Positions 12,701-27,700 of a DNA stretch of 64,000 bases are shown here, one piece after another; within the stretch, counting starts at the first letter, position 1; the number at the start of each line of letters is the position of its first letter. This stretch comes from Ophiura sarsii (Eukaryota > Echinodermata > Ophiuroidea > Amphilepidida > Ophiuridae). The stretch lies in NCBI GenBank assembly GCA_035610835.1, contig CM069446.1, positions 1,069,001-1,133,000 of the forward strand. The letters run 5' to 3'. The notes beneath the pieces are model-generated. The model made no database searches. It had not been told where the DNA came from and was given only the letters and a program-made list of their open reading frames with translations. The translations under genes and the position numbers were made by a program.

Positions 12701-15700
12701 AAAATATGAAATTCTGGAAAACTATTAAGTATTAGTAATGAAATTCTGGATTGTTTTTCTTTAGTAAATTTGAATACAATTTTGTTTGCAGTTTTCAAAA
12801 TCAGGGGCAGGAAGTGAAATGGAGGGAAATACATTTTTAAAAAATCTTCTTCGTGAGATAGGCTTTTACGACGGGTATTCATAATATAAGTTAAAAGTTT
12901 AACGGGTTCGCCGTCGGACAAGTTTTAATCTGTCAAGCTTTCGTCAGGATTAGCTCTGACTTCTTCAGGACCAAATTATTATAATATTAAACAAAACATA
13001 GAGATTGCCACTTCTCTTGTTATCATCATTTGGGCTGCCCCTTGATGATTTGAGAGTAGGTGCCCTTTCCTACTTGTGAAAGAATTGGTGGCTCTGAAAA
13101 AAGCCGTTCAGGTGGATTGCCGCTTCCACTGAACATAGATGGTGGCTCTACACGTAGGTTGCCATTGGCCTACTATAAAAATATTTGGTTCTAATAGAAC
13201 CTCCAAAGGACTGCCCCTTGACCAAAAGAAATAAAGTAGAAACTGCCCCTTGTCTACTACAGACTACAATAAGTCTAATGCCCAGTAGTGCGGTCACTGA
13301 TCTGTAGAGATCGTTTGATTGTCAAATGATCTCTACAAATCCACCTGAACGGCTCTTTTCAGAGCCACCAATTCTTTCACAAGTAGGAAAGGGCACCTAC
13401 TCTCAAATCATCAACGGGCAGCCCAAATGATGATAACAAGAGAAGTGGCAATCTCTATGTTTTGTTTAATATTATAATAATTTGGTCCTGAAGAAGTCAG
13501 AGCTAATCCTGACGAAAGCTTGACAGATTAAAACTTGTCCGACGGCGAACCCGTTAAACTTATATTCTTTTCTTTCTTTTCTTGTAGGTTATTGAAAAGT
13601 ATTGCATTCATAAATATCTAAGATTTACTGTATCTGAGGATGACAGTTATACTTACTATATGATCTCCATTAGGACTGATAGCTAGACACCAAACCTCTC
13701 CATGATGACCCTGTATAGGAAGGAATAATAGAATTAATTGATTAATATTACTTACTCTTATGCTTTTCATTTGTTGCATGAACAAGTCCATCCAGATCAA
13801 TAGTATATCCTAAATTAAATTTATTAGTCAATTACGCCAGCGCAAAAAGCTTGTATTACGCTTACTTCCGGAGAATCCCAAAAATGTACTACCGCATCTT
13901 TTTACCGGACCCCTTTTCATCCCACATGCCAAAGTTTTACGCAATACGTAGGATAAGAACTTTGCATTTTGGGACGAGCATGATTTTCGTAGTCAACAAA
14001 ATGGCGTTTTCGGAGCAGACGCCGGTTGTTTCATGGAGCTGAGAAGGATTTGCAAAATACATTGGATTATAAAGATGCAAAACAAACAAAAATTGTAATT
14101 TAGAGAGTAGTGAGAATCTTTTCGTACCAAGGATCTTGATATTTTAAAAGCTCGATACCAGTGACTTATGTTTAGTTACACACGGTACACCGAGTACTAA
14201 GGAGGGGAATTCTGCACCAAGTAGTCCATGAAGAATAATCAGTGAATTACTGGTCCCTTGGAGTTGGATGATTGCGTCTACTTCCCTCCGCTATGTGTGA
14301 GGAACTAGACGCACTCATCCAACACCTCAGGACCACACTACTTACCTCTATACCATGTTGTATTTGTATACTACTGTACTACTTAAAATCATATGATATT
14401 TAGGTTTATTTTTCAATGTCGTGTCATATTGAATAAAAATCCAATAATTATGCATTTCAAATCTTTGATACCTTAAATCAACACATTTTGCAGAAAAAAT
14501 GAAATAAAATTATGAAAACCTGACTAAACCAACCATACATTGTCTGTCCATAGAACAAGTTTCTGTTGTCTTATTTGTATTGTCTGTGTAGAACATGTGA
14601 TGTGTAATCACTCAATATATTATTACCTCTAATGTCTGCACCAATTCAAAGTTATCCCCATCCCATTGCTTTATCTTCTTATCCTTCCCTGCGGTGAAGA
14701 ACATGTGAGTTTCTGGTACAAACTGAACACACATAATGCTGTCATCATGGGCAAAGATGGATTTATGACAATCCCCAAAATCCAAACCCCACAGTTTGAT
14801 GTTCCTATCGGCTGAGCCGCTCACGAGCAGAGTACTGTCCTGTTGAGAGATTTGGTAGAAATGAAATATTGTGTGATGATTTTATGGATTTTTATTCAAA
14901 ACTGCATGCTGGGTTAGGGTGCTTATAGGCATACGGGGCAGTCAACATGTTTTAGTAGGATAGTGCAATCCGGAATTAGTTCAGGCATTCTCAAATGGTG
15001 GCACGCGCGCCACTTGTGGCGCATCAAGGCATCCTAAGTGGCGCGAGAGTGGTTACAATTTGTTTTAAAAAAGAAATCATATCATGATATAGCCAGATTT
15101 CATAGGCCTATGACAGTCAGATGTATAAATACAGAAATTTTTCTCGCGCTACGCGCGCATGTGCCCCCGAAAGAATAATATTAGTTACTACGCTGCCTAC
15201 ATATGTTAAAATATTTTGAAATTAATGTTATAAAGGGAATTTTGCCATTGTAAATTCTAAAAAAATATGACCAAGTGGAGCTTCAACAAGTTGGTTACTA
15301 AAATATGGCGCATTAGTAAATCTAGTTGAGAAAGCCTGATCTAGTTCATCCACATGTGACGTCATCTTGATTGGATAAAAAAGCTGTGTGTTGTATTAAA
15401 GTTGTGTATTAAGCTTAAGCTTGGGTAACAAAAATGGCTCTTTTTGGTCAAATATTTAACAACTAAACATTTTTATGAACAAAATCTGATGGTTGAATGG
15501 TCCTAGAGAAGTGTCTTTAGTATGATTTTGGTGCAATTTTTGTAAAACTGATTTTCTTTCCAAAAAAGTAAACTTATATGTAAACTTATATGTACAGTAT
15601 CACAATAATAGTTTACATGCATACTTACTGAGGAGATATCCATTGTCAATACAGGTAACTTGTGTCCATAGAGTGACAGGAAAAACTGAAATATAACGTT

Positions 15701-18700
15701 ACAAGATTTAATTAAAAGATTACTCAAAAATCTAAAACCTCTTGACTTTCCCGCTCATGCCCAAACAAATATGATCTGGTTAACTTATGATTAATCTTAG
15801 GTTTGTAAGGTTTGTAAGTTAAGAACAGTTCATATTAGATTCTTCTTAAGTTAAGAATAAAAACTCTTGTTATGATAAGAAGAATATTACTATACTCTAT
15901 TATTTGGCTTCCTCGGGACAGTGACGTAACTTAACAGGCGCAGCTTTTTTACGCACGCGTATGAATCTACCGTCTTTCTACGCTCTTCAGTGCCTCGAGT
16001 TGGCGCGCACGTTATGTGCTGCAATTATTATAGAATACAGTTACGGCACTGTCACGTGATGACCAAATAGACTATAGTACCTTACAACTTTAGAAGAATT
16101 CTTTAGTAAAGCTAGATAGCCTCTAACCTCTTCGTAAGTTAACAAGGAACTTAAGAAGGATAAATTATTTTTCTGAAATAGAATATTTGAATCTTCTGAA
16201 CTTAAAGAGTTCAGGATTTAAGAACTTTCAGAATTTAAGAAGATTTATTTCTTTTTAAATCCAACTTAACCCTAACCTTCCTACAGAACCAGACAGTGAT
16301 ACAATATTGAACCGGCCACGCCGCCGGCAATCTCGTAGTACCACGCTCAGCATGGAGTTCAACTTGTGAAAGAAACTTAAAGGTATATTATGTGATCTTT
16401 CCAGGGAACACCCTCAACATCGAAAAACAAATTGAAAGCAGATTTTCTTGCAGATTTACATTTCTGATCATAAATCGTACATACATTCCTAGTTACAGGG
16501 CGATACGATTCTTAATTACTTCAAAATCATGGTTTTATAGTGAAAATAAACTGTCGTGATAACATGACACTTTATATTTTCACTCTAAATTCACTCTAAA
16601 ACCATGATTTTGAGGTAATTAGGAATCGTATCGCTCTGTAACTTGGAATGTATATACGATTTATGATCAGAAATGTAAATCTGCAAGAAAATCTACTTTC
16701 TAAAAAAAATCATGAATAGAGGGCGCTCTGTGGAAAAGATCACATAATATGCCTTTAAGTTTTTTTACCCTCACCCGTGTAGCTCAATCAGTAGATCATC
16801 AGACCTGCACGCACGCGGCCCGGGTTTGATTTGCTGCGCATGCAGAGACTGATTTTCCCCTCAAATCTGACCTGTTTTCTCCCCTGCATTGATTTCTCTA
16901 ATTTCTCTTGAAACAAAACATATGCATTTATCGACCTATAATCAATTGATTACTATAAACAATTGCCTATTCTATTTCTATCTTCCAAATATGTTGTTGT
17001 TGTTTTCTTCAATAAAATGACAAAATGCACAATGCACATGTTCCAAGGACTTGGCATGATTAATCCATTCTGTTAATATTTTACATGGACAGTAACAACT
17101 AAAGTTCGAAAGCTATTGGATGGATGTTACACCAGGCTTCTTAGATCAGTTCTTGATATAAGTTGGAGGTTACACATCACCAACAAAGAACTCTATGGTG
17201 ATCTTCCTAGAGTAAGTGAAAGAATCAAAACTACAGTTTGCTGGACACTGTATCAGACGTTCTGGGGATGTGATATCAGACCTAGTTCTTTGGAAGCAGT
17301 ACGGATCAGAAGAGGTTATTCTGAGGAAGTGTGTAGACCACAACACACGAAACTGTCAATCGTGAGTAAATTTCTGGTTTTGAAAAATGAAAATCTCAAT
17401 TATCTAGTTCTTTGGAAACCAGTTCATGGCAAAAGAAATGCTGGATGACCAATGTTAAGCTATGTGGATATCCTATGTCAGGACACTGGACAAACACCTG
17501 CTGAGATAAAGACCTGCATGGAAGATAGGCTTGCCTGGAGAGCCATCATTAATGTCTGACAGAAGTCGACGGAGTGAGTGAGTGTGAGTTAATATTTTAC
17601 CTTTAATGTATCTGCAAAGAATACTTTGACGGTTGAATCAAGTAGAGATGCAGCTATCAATCGGTTATCTGGAGAAAACTTGACACATAGTACACTGTCA
17701 GACATCTGAAGGGTCCTGGTTAACTCTACTGTTAACCTCTTGCTGCAAAGAATATAAACACAAAATGAATGTTGTTGCGTAGAGAAAAAGACCTTTGATA
17801 TGGACTCTATATGTTAATGATAAAGGCATCTCTATATAGTCTTGTGTCTTACTTTTGGTCAAAATTAAGTACAACAATAGCTCTTATTGGAGGAATGTCA
17901 AAAATATGTGTGTCTTTCTAAAGCAGTTTTTATCTAGCAGCATATAATTAGAGGGTATGGTGCCCAGGACTAGACCACGGTTAAATGAGTCCACTGATAA
18001 AAAATAGTTGAATTTTGTGGGGGACTCATCATTTTTTAGTAAATTCCATCAAAATTTAGAGTTAGTAATTGTATTTTTGACTGGAATACCAAAATGGTTC
18101 TGCACAGGGTGTCCCAAAAGTGTTGATACCTTTATAAAGCTTTGTATCTCACTTAAAATTATTTGCAGTATAAAACTGAAAACACATTTGGATAGACAAA
18201 TCTTGTAGAATTTTTTTGATACCAATCTCGACCATAAAACACAAACCGAAGGATTTGGTCCCATAACTCACAATACCATATAATTATTCAACTTAGGGAA
18301 CTCATGGTGTACGTCGCTGTAATCACACGCTCCGTGTTCCTCGCATTCTATTCATGCTAATTTTTTTATTTTTTATCAAACTTAATATAAAACCAGATAA
18401 TTTTGGGTGCCCTTGACAAATAGAAAGGAATGGGTTGTGGGGGATGTCACCCTTTTGAAGGAAAAGTAATGATTTTTAAGGCTTTCACTTATTATTAATA
18501 ATGTTCATAATAAGGATTATTTCAATCTGAAATTAAAAAGGAATCACTGTTGAATTTTTTTCTTTTCTCTTCACTGCCTCTCTCCATCTATCACTCCCTT
18601 CACTTCATAAAAGCTCATGTACTATGTGTTTATATGAAAGAGCAGTTTTAAAGTTTGGAAAACTTTCTTCTGTACTTTGGCAAACACAGATAGCTATTTT

Positions 18701-21700
18701 GCAAGTTTTTAAGTATCAACATAATTCTAATAGTCTTCACTATCCAAATATGTTTTAGTTTTATCCTGCATATTATTTTACCATAGAAATAAAGCTTTAA
18801 CAAGGTATTGAAACTTTAACTTGATTTCAGAGGAGTTTGGAAGAGCATGTATATATGTTTAGTGGGACAGTGACACCCCCCCCCCCCCCCCCCCGCCCCC
18901 TCCTGAGGAAGTATCCTCTTTCTTTTCCCCTTGTAACTCCACCATTGTGTGCATCATAATGACACATTTAGGTGAATAATTTACCTTGTTTGGTCTTCAT
19001 CAGAGACTAACTCAAAATTCCAGAATTTGAGTGTCTTGTCTGCACTGCCTGTGACAAGCCCTTTCTGTATTGATTTGAAAGGAAAATCAAACAACATACA
19101 TGTATGATCATTCTAAATGTTTATAAAAAACTTTCATAGGGTCATTCACAAAGTTCTTTCACTGGCCTCATATTTGTAAACATCCACTACAAATGGGATG
19201 TAAAGTTGGCAAATAATGTTTTGAGATATTTAATAGGCAAATTCCCCTTAAAATTAGCTTTACAATGATGTATTGCATGTCCATATTGCTTGTCATATAG
19301 GCAGTACAAAATCAATAAATCTACTGAAAAGTGTTTGTTTTCTATTGTTTATTGAAATGTTCATTGCGCCATATCTCAGAACATGCTCTGCTAACTTTAC
19401 AGCCACTTTGTGCTGGATGGTCACATTTTGGCTAATATAAACGTCAGCCCTAAGAAATGCATTGCTCATTAAATTTGAGATTTTTACAAATGTTTAATCC
19501 ACCTTTAGTCCAACTCATGGTCATTTTCTATTTTCATGGCATTGTAAATCTATCAATCCATATCAACAACTTCAATCCGTAAAGACAGTCATGTACAATG
19601 ACCGTTTTCAATTATTTATTCCCTTGAAATAACATGATATAATTATTGATTGTAACATTGTAACATACATATACATTTGATCTTTATGTTTATGCAAATA
19701 TTTGAGGGTGCAAACATGATCATTTTACATGATCATGCCCTTACCTTATTAGGTGATAAAGCAATAGACCATACAGCATCCTCATGTGCATCTATAGTCT
19801 CCAGTAATGTACCAGCTGCAATGTCATATAGTTGTAATTTGCCAGTCTGTGATAGAGACAACACATATCATACAATTTGCGAATGAGCTATTAAATTAAG
19901 ACAACTATTTTCAAAAACACCATTCAAAAAGATGGCATTTCAAAATTCTTTTAAACGTGCTGATGGAATTAACATTTCTGATAATGTCCTGGCAGCTGGT
20001 TTCATTCATGAGGTACGTAGCATAAAAAGGCACAATCAGCAAATGTGATATAATGCGTTCTTGGTTCAACTAATTGTAGTGCAGAAAAGGTGGAACATAG
20101 GCCCCTGCGACCAGTCAGAACATGTCTAGCATCTATATATGGGCAAACCAAAAGTAGCAAAGTTTCTGTGAGCCAATGGAAAATACATCATTAGCCCAGC
20201 CTTTGGCAAATACTATAGCTACTAATGTTTGGCCACAGTAAATGGGTGAAAAAGTAGCCCAATTCTGTGGTTTAGCTGAGGGGCTTGGCACCACTGAAAC
20301 ATTCATAAAATTATCTCTGACACCAAATGGCTCCAACAAACTGGATAGTGCAACAGTCCATGCAAGCTCCATGGATGGTACGAGTATGAGAATAGTAATT
20401 TGCATTTGCTAAACTAAATTATAAGTTGTTGATCTAACTGAATTTAAGTCATGTTATCATTTCAAAGATGAGTTGAAATTTACCAAGTTCGTTCTGAGGA
20501 AAGGTTATGCACACAATCAAACTTGATAAAACAGTATCCTTACCTTAGTTCCAACTATACAGTGTCTCTCCCCTGTAACAAATGCAGAGCTGATTGCATA
20601 ACCAGATTTCATGGTACGGATGCAATGCTGAGTAGATCTGAATGGCAAATATACAAATGAAGATCAGAAAGTGAATGAATCTTTGGGGTAAAATATTTAA
20701 AAAGACCTTTTTCACATTCATGCACAAACATTAATTTACCACAGGTGTAGAGTGATCTTTTCATGTACGAAAAAAATGAGAACATTCCTGCATGATGTGA
20801 ACAGCCAGGGGACAATCTCAATTATGTGTGAAAGTAATTAGCCAATAAATGTCATCGAACTTCCACATTCAAATTTGCAGTATGCAAATGACCTTTCTAA
20901 CAAATTGAGTTCAGGTTTGATGAATCTTCGTGAACTTAAAATGTGTGCTATTCAAGTATCGAGGGTCGTGCAGGACTGCCACAGAATGCACACAATCAAT
21001 AACAGTGAACCAACCAATTTTTAGTAAAGCCTCTCTATAATAGTCATACTAACCTATTCCGTATCTTGACAGAGTCTCCTGATCCGGACAACACAGTGGT
21101 GTTATCAGAGCTAAAACTTAATGTCCTCACATCAGATCAGTGGGAGGGAAGACTTACAATAAAAAGTAAAGCCTATCTATATTCATACTAACCTATTCCA
21201 TATATTGACAGAGTCTCCTGATCCAGACAACACAGTTGTGTTATCAGAGCTAAAACATAATGTCCTCACATCAGATCTGTGGGAGGGAAGACTCACAATA
21301 GCAAAGCCTACTATAGTCATACTAACCTATTCCATATCTTGACAGAGTCTCCTGATCCAGACAACACAGTTGTGTTATCAGAACTAAAGCATAATGTCCT
21401 CACATCAGATCGGTGGGAGGGAAGACCAACGATAGCAAAGCGTTCTGGTTCTGGTTTCTTATCTACAGTACTGAAGCTATGAGCTTCTACTGTGTTGTTA
21501 TGAAGGAGCAGTACCACTTTGGCTGAGGCAGCATTGTTTTTTTCTACCAGTATATCAAATGACCTGGAAAAAAACAGATATTTGGGTTCATTCTTTTAAC
21601 ACAATATCATATTAACCCTAAAACCCCCTAATCGGGTTTTTAACCAGAATCACAATTTTGGAAGAGAAAACACTAACTAAATCCAGGAATTGATCTGGGG

Positions 21701-24700
21701 ACCCTCGGAACGTCGTCCCACCCACTATAAGACACCCTCAGCAACTCGTTTGTGCAGTATACCTTGCTTACTATAATATAGGCTCAGTTGATTACGTCAT
21801 TGAAAACAGTCCGCACATGCTCTTGGAGATAGGCTTACAAGTAGTATTTTTGTACTCAGGGAGATAAGGGTTAACATCACATGACTCAGCACTTTTGAGA
21901 TTTTATCTACAGCATTAATGCTACAGGCTTCTACTGTGATTTTTATGAGGAATCCACACATCTTTAGCTGATCCATCAGTGTCTTCTTCTCCCAGTCTAT
22001 CAAATTACCTTGCAAGACATTTTAGTTAACCCAGGAAGAGTATATACTGGGAGAGGAAATTTGATTCGCAAAACTGAAGCCTCCTATATATGGGCGTGTG
22101 ACATGGGCTTGAGTATGTGTGATGTGACTCTTGAAGCATACACCCGCGATTATGGCCACATGCAGGAGGTATTGGTTGCATGCACGTGTCAAGCATAAGA
22201 TGCAAGGTGCGCTAGATGCCTTCATATGCGCCCGCTTCCTTCTTTATTCATTTGCTGCTATAAGGCGGCTTCGCCAATTTGGAACTGATCAAACTATAAT
22301 AGCTATAGAACCAGCGCATCATGGAGGGAACACTTTCAAAAATAACTATTCTGCTACTACTACCATATATAGCCTGTCATGATTTCAAGAAGTATTGTTA
22401 ATTGGGTTTTGGTGGATTATGATTGGCTAAACCTTAAAATGACCTCCTTACATCAGATCAGGGGAAGTCAAGCACACAGTAGCCAAGTGGTATGGTTCAG
22501 GTTTCTTATCAGCAACACTCATGCTATGGGCCAGATTCCATATTTCAAAATCAGTTAACATACTGAAACCAGAACATGAGATATTTGGCTAAACGTAAGC
22601 GTGGTGCGTGGGTATCATTTTAGTATCCTACTAGACTTTGGAGGTAGAAACCCACCTGATTTTGGAGTTTGCTTTCATCTGACAAAGTGATCTTATCTGA
22701 TCTCCTAGCTTTAGTGTCAGTTCAGAATCAGCTTGGACGTCTCCTTGGTTTTCTCCTTCCTTATCCCTGTATATTGGAATGGAGGGGCGGGAGAATAGTT
22801 ACATTTCATTAAATTAAACTAGAATCATAAGCTTTCATAAAATATTTAGAGAAAGATTAGACAACTAAAACCAGAGCATAATAATTCATGAATGTGCATA
22901 TAATTGCCTTTCCTGAAATTATAGCTTTAATGTGAAACTGTTTTTCCTTTTAGCATGATATCCATATTTGAATACAAGTGGCTAAATCCTGTTAACAGAA
23001 AAAGAATGAAATGAGAAGCCCAGGGGTACACACCACCAAATAACATTTTGCATTTTGGCAATATCCGGCAGTGTTTGAAATTAAGATAGACCCCATCATA
23101 AGTCTAAATTAACATCCTAGAAAAGGTAAAAAGGGCTGTAAATGTACCTAAATGTTTCATAATTTGGCATTTGTAGGTTATTTCCTCCACGTTAGGACCA
23201 AAATCTCTAGCTTTTTCATGAATGGTATCATTTTAAACGATTTCACTGTTTCCACCAATTTAGAGCTAAAACCACTGATCTTAGGATATAGGCAGCCTGT
23301 CGTACCTATGATAGATATCATTGGCCCGTAGCGAAAAAAATGCTGGTTACCCCCCACAAAAGTGATTTTTTAAAAAAAATTTAAGCAGGAGACATATAGA
23401 TCTTCGATAAAAACAATGATTTGAATGAACCAGTTTGCTCTTAAAGTGAGAAAAATTCACACAAACTTGACCTCTTAACCATACAAAACAATAGGGAACT
23501 GATTTGGTGGTGCGAAATGTGTGTAAATGTTGTGATACAACTGATTGTGTAGTTCAATCATGTGACTAAATAAACCTTTTCAAACTGACCAGATGATCGA
23601 TCACATTGCGTAGGGGCGATACTAGTCGTATGACGATCAATCACCAAATGGACTACTTTCTATGTGGAGATAATGATCGACGAGCGATCAATTTTTGCGA
23701 GTGCTTCAAACGGCTGAATTATATTCCACAAATTTATGATAGAATCTATGGTGATAATACCCGATACATTATTCTATGTATGATGACGCAGTAATGGAAT
23801 TACCCACATGACTGTCAACCTGGGGTAGACGACCATGTGTATCGCAGTTCTATTCATAAAATTGTGTGTACTGTTCAGTTAACTACCCCTCCTTTATTAG
23901 TTAAGTGGTTGAGAGACAAGCTTTGCAATGCAGAGGTCCATGGTTCAATGCCTCCTAGGACCACTTTTTCTACTGATTTATTTCCTTTTGTAAACGTTAG
24001 GGTTAGCAATATATTCTAAGTCCTTCCTACCTAGACAACCCCAGGTGGACAGTCATGTGGGTATTTCCCTTGCTTGGTTTTATTTTATGAACAACTACAA
24101 ATTTGGTATCATCTTAAAGAGCAACAATACAGAAATGCAATGCAAAAATGAGCTAAATACATGAAACTATGACAGACTTATTGCTATTTTTAGTTAACAA
24201 GTCACCGTTTTTCAGCGATGAAAACACCAAAACAAAAAAAATAGATAAAAAAAATGATTCAAATGTCGCAAAAAAAACCTTCAATAAAGTGGTGTTTATC
24301 ATCTTCTCCCAACCTCAGAATGCCGGAATAGTGCACTGGGAAGTGTATACAAAATTATTGAGACCGGGAAATGTATGCTGAATTATGCAGTAGAAGTTAG
24401 TGTTAGCAATATATTCCAAGTCCACAAAGTGTGTAGTACCTACCTAGACAATCTCCATTGCTACGTATGATGACACAATGTGATCATAAACTGCGCCAAT
24501 AAAGTATCTAAACACTTACAAATTGTCAGATTTATCGGAACCTGAAATAGTGTGCCAAAAAATAATTAATTAAATCGATTTACATTTTGACACCTCTTTT
24601 GTTGCGCTACGATGTTGTTTGGCGGATTTATGGGCACTTGAGTGGCTTAAGGTCGAATTCAAAAGTTGCAAAAGCCCCTATATTCAAGCAACGAATAAGA

Positions 24701-27700
24701 TCAGCATTATTTTTTCCCGCCTTTTTAAAATGATTTGTATGTCGCGTGTTGGATAAATCGATTGCGATGAATATCAGCATTAATTTTTAATAACAAAACA
24801 AAAGGGTCAGAGATGGGAGGCATAAATCAATAATTAATCAATCATTTAATGTCATGGTTAAGTAAACAGAACAAATTAGCGTTTTTTGTCTTGATTTTGT
24901 CTGTGTGTGATGCTTGTGTAAGTTCCCTTCTGGAATTGGGGTGAATGGGAGCTTTTGCAACTTTTGAATTCGACCTTAAGCCACTCAAGTGTCCATAAAT
25001 CCGCCAAACAACATCGGAGCGCAACAAAAGAGGTGTCAAAATGCACAGAAGATAACTGTGAATCGAATTGATTAATTATTATTTTACATACTATTTTAGG
25101 TTTCGATAAATCTGACCATTTGTAAGTGTTTAGATACTTTATTGGCGCAGTTTATTTAAGGCTACTATTTTACCTTTGTTTCTTCCTTGTTCTCTTCTGT
25201 CTCTTCTGAAGTCGTTTCTTTGCTTCATCTTCTGTATGAAGTACAAACAGTTCTAGAGAGGAATCCGGACCCTGTGTAAAAACAATAAATAAACGTGTCT
25301 TTATTTATATTTGTATACACTAGCGGCGTACCCTCGCTACGCTCGGGTCCCCGCTAGATGGTTCACATTAACCACCTCTGAAACCCCATAAACCCCCTAC
25401 AAAACCCCCTAAACCAGGTTGATTTATAACCATATCCCTTCTAAAGGCATTATAAACCCCTATAACCCCCCCCCCCCCCCCCCAATCAGAATCAGAATCA
25501 GGTTGATTTATAATCATGTCCCTCCTAAACCATTTACCGTGGCTACTTTATTAACCCTGTATACCTCTCAAACAGCATCAAGTTAACCCTCGGTACTTTT
25601 AAAACCACATACAACCCCATACAACCCCCCCCCCCCCCCCCCCACTGCAACTACACCAACCAGGTGGATTTATAATCATAACCCTCCTAACCATTTCCCG
25701 CGGCTACTTCATTCGCTAGATGGTTATGTCATATTACCTACCTCTGAAACCACATAAACCCCCTACAACACCCCCAAACCAGGTTGATTTATAACCATAT
25801 CCCTCCTAACGGCACGGCATTATAAACCCGCAACCCCCACCCCCATATCAGGTTGATTTATAACCATATCCCTCCTAAACCATTTACCACCGTAGCTACT
25901 GTATTAACCCCTATATAAAACCTCTCAAACCGCATCAAGTTAACCCTCGGTACATTTAAAACCACATAAACCCCCTACAATCGCCCCCCCCCCCCCCACC
26001 CCCACTGCAACTACATCAACCAACCATTTCCCGCGGCTACTTCATTAACTCTTAACCCTATCCTAAAACATTTCACGTGGTTTTTCCCCCCTCTCATGCA
26101 CACACCCAAACCAGTTTGATTTATAATCCCTTAGATTGTTGTTAAAGTAAAGAAATCAGGTTGCTTCATTAACCCCCGCAAAACGCTAATTGTACCATTA
26201 TAACCCTAGGCCTATCCTAAACCATCCCGTGGTTTTACACCACCCCTCCCCCCCCCCTCCCCCCCCCCCCCCCCCCCCCCGCCCCCTCTCCCAACATGAC
26301 ACTGTACACAGGCCTGTAACCATTTCCCGTGTGGATTCTGCGCATGATGTGTAAGGGTGCGTGTGCCGCGGCAGTGAGACCTTGCGCAAACATGCACGCG
26401 ACGCGTTACCACGGTAAGATTACGCTGTAGTAGTACGCGCAACGCACAATATCGTGCAATTCTAGTGGCATTTATGAGCCAAATCTGAGAGGTTTTTTGC
26501 TGTTTTTGGAGCCAATTGTTAACCAATTTCACTGAAATAAACTTTAACACCCTTCCCGTTATTTCCTCTATCTTTCATGCAAATTAGGCGGCACTTTGAT
26601 TAAAAGCAACGGAGAAATAAGGATAACAAATAAACAAATAAACAAACACACAAACACACAAACATACACCGTTTCCAGATTTATAGTAGGATTTGTTTGA
26701 ATCTAGAATCCCCTATTTACAATCGTATCCATAAGAATACCATGGATACATATTGATACCAACTCCAAGCAGTTGTTAAATTATTATATTATTATCATTA
26801 TTATTCATGGTATGATTTATTTTAACCATAGTGATACAGCAACATTAACCCCCTGAGAACTACCAGCCGATTGGTTAAAAAGATGGATACATCATTTATT
26901 GCACCAATGCGAGACATTGTTAGAATAATTGTATCCCTGATAAAGATGGGAGTGAAACATTTTACAAGCTGCATTTGAATTGGCTATTCTTATGAGTACA
27001 TCTTGTAATAAACCAATCAGAACCACTGTAAGATAGACAGGTAGACCCCATGGGGTTAACTGATGAAACAAACTGTTCATTTTCTAATCACGATTTTGAA
27101 GTAATTATAGCGCGTAATATTTTGTTACCAGGAAGATTGTTTGATGTTATGAATCCAAATGCAACTGTACAAAATAATCTGCACTCATATAACACCCTTA
27201 CACCCTATTTGACAAGAATCAATCACTGTAAGACTGATAATCTTTGTACAGTTAAGGCTGGTGTGAACCCTGTTTGGGCCAAATTTATCAAGCACTGTAA
27301 CTTTTAAATTATAAATGTGATGTACATAAAAGTATACATTTTTTGTAATGAAATGAGTCAGAGAATCCATTTTTGGTATCAAATTTTACTAAAATTAGTG
27401 ATTTTTACATTTTTGCCCAAAAATCACCTTTTTGGCACCAACATTTTTCAGACAACCTAACAATATCAGTTTTTGATTAAAAATTCCAAAATTTCACCAA
27501 AATCATCTAAAGTCAATTATCTAGGAGCGAATTTTTTTTTTTGGCTTAAAATTTGTTTGTTTTGAAAATATTGACCAAAAAGTGCCAAAAATGAGATTTT
27601 TGAGAATAAAACATTTTTTTGGCACTTTTTGGTCAATATTTTCAAAACAAACAAATTTTAAGCCAAAAAAAAAAATTCGCTCCTAGATAATTGACTTTAG

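Larger units (their letters stand above)
22990..24487. other. WDR3 intron stretch without a gene
   Basis: AT-rich intron sequence between exons 7 and 8. Apart from the tRNA-like MITE at 23799-24063 and the long-TIR element that follows, I see nothing identifiable. Confidence 0.5.

Noticed and set aside
20133..20405. 90-codon minus-strand frame with [15 protein letters not shown]
   Set aside because: It looks protein-like but I could not assign it to WDR3 or any family; it lies in the intron between exons 10 and 11 and has no splice support.
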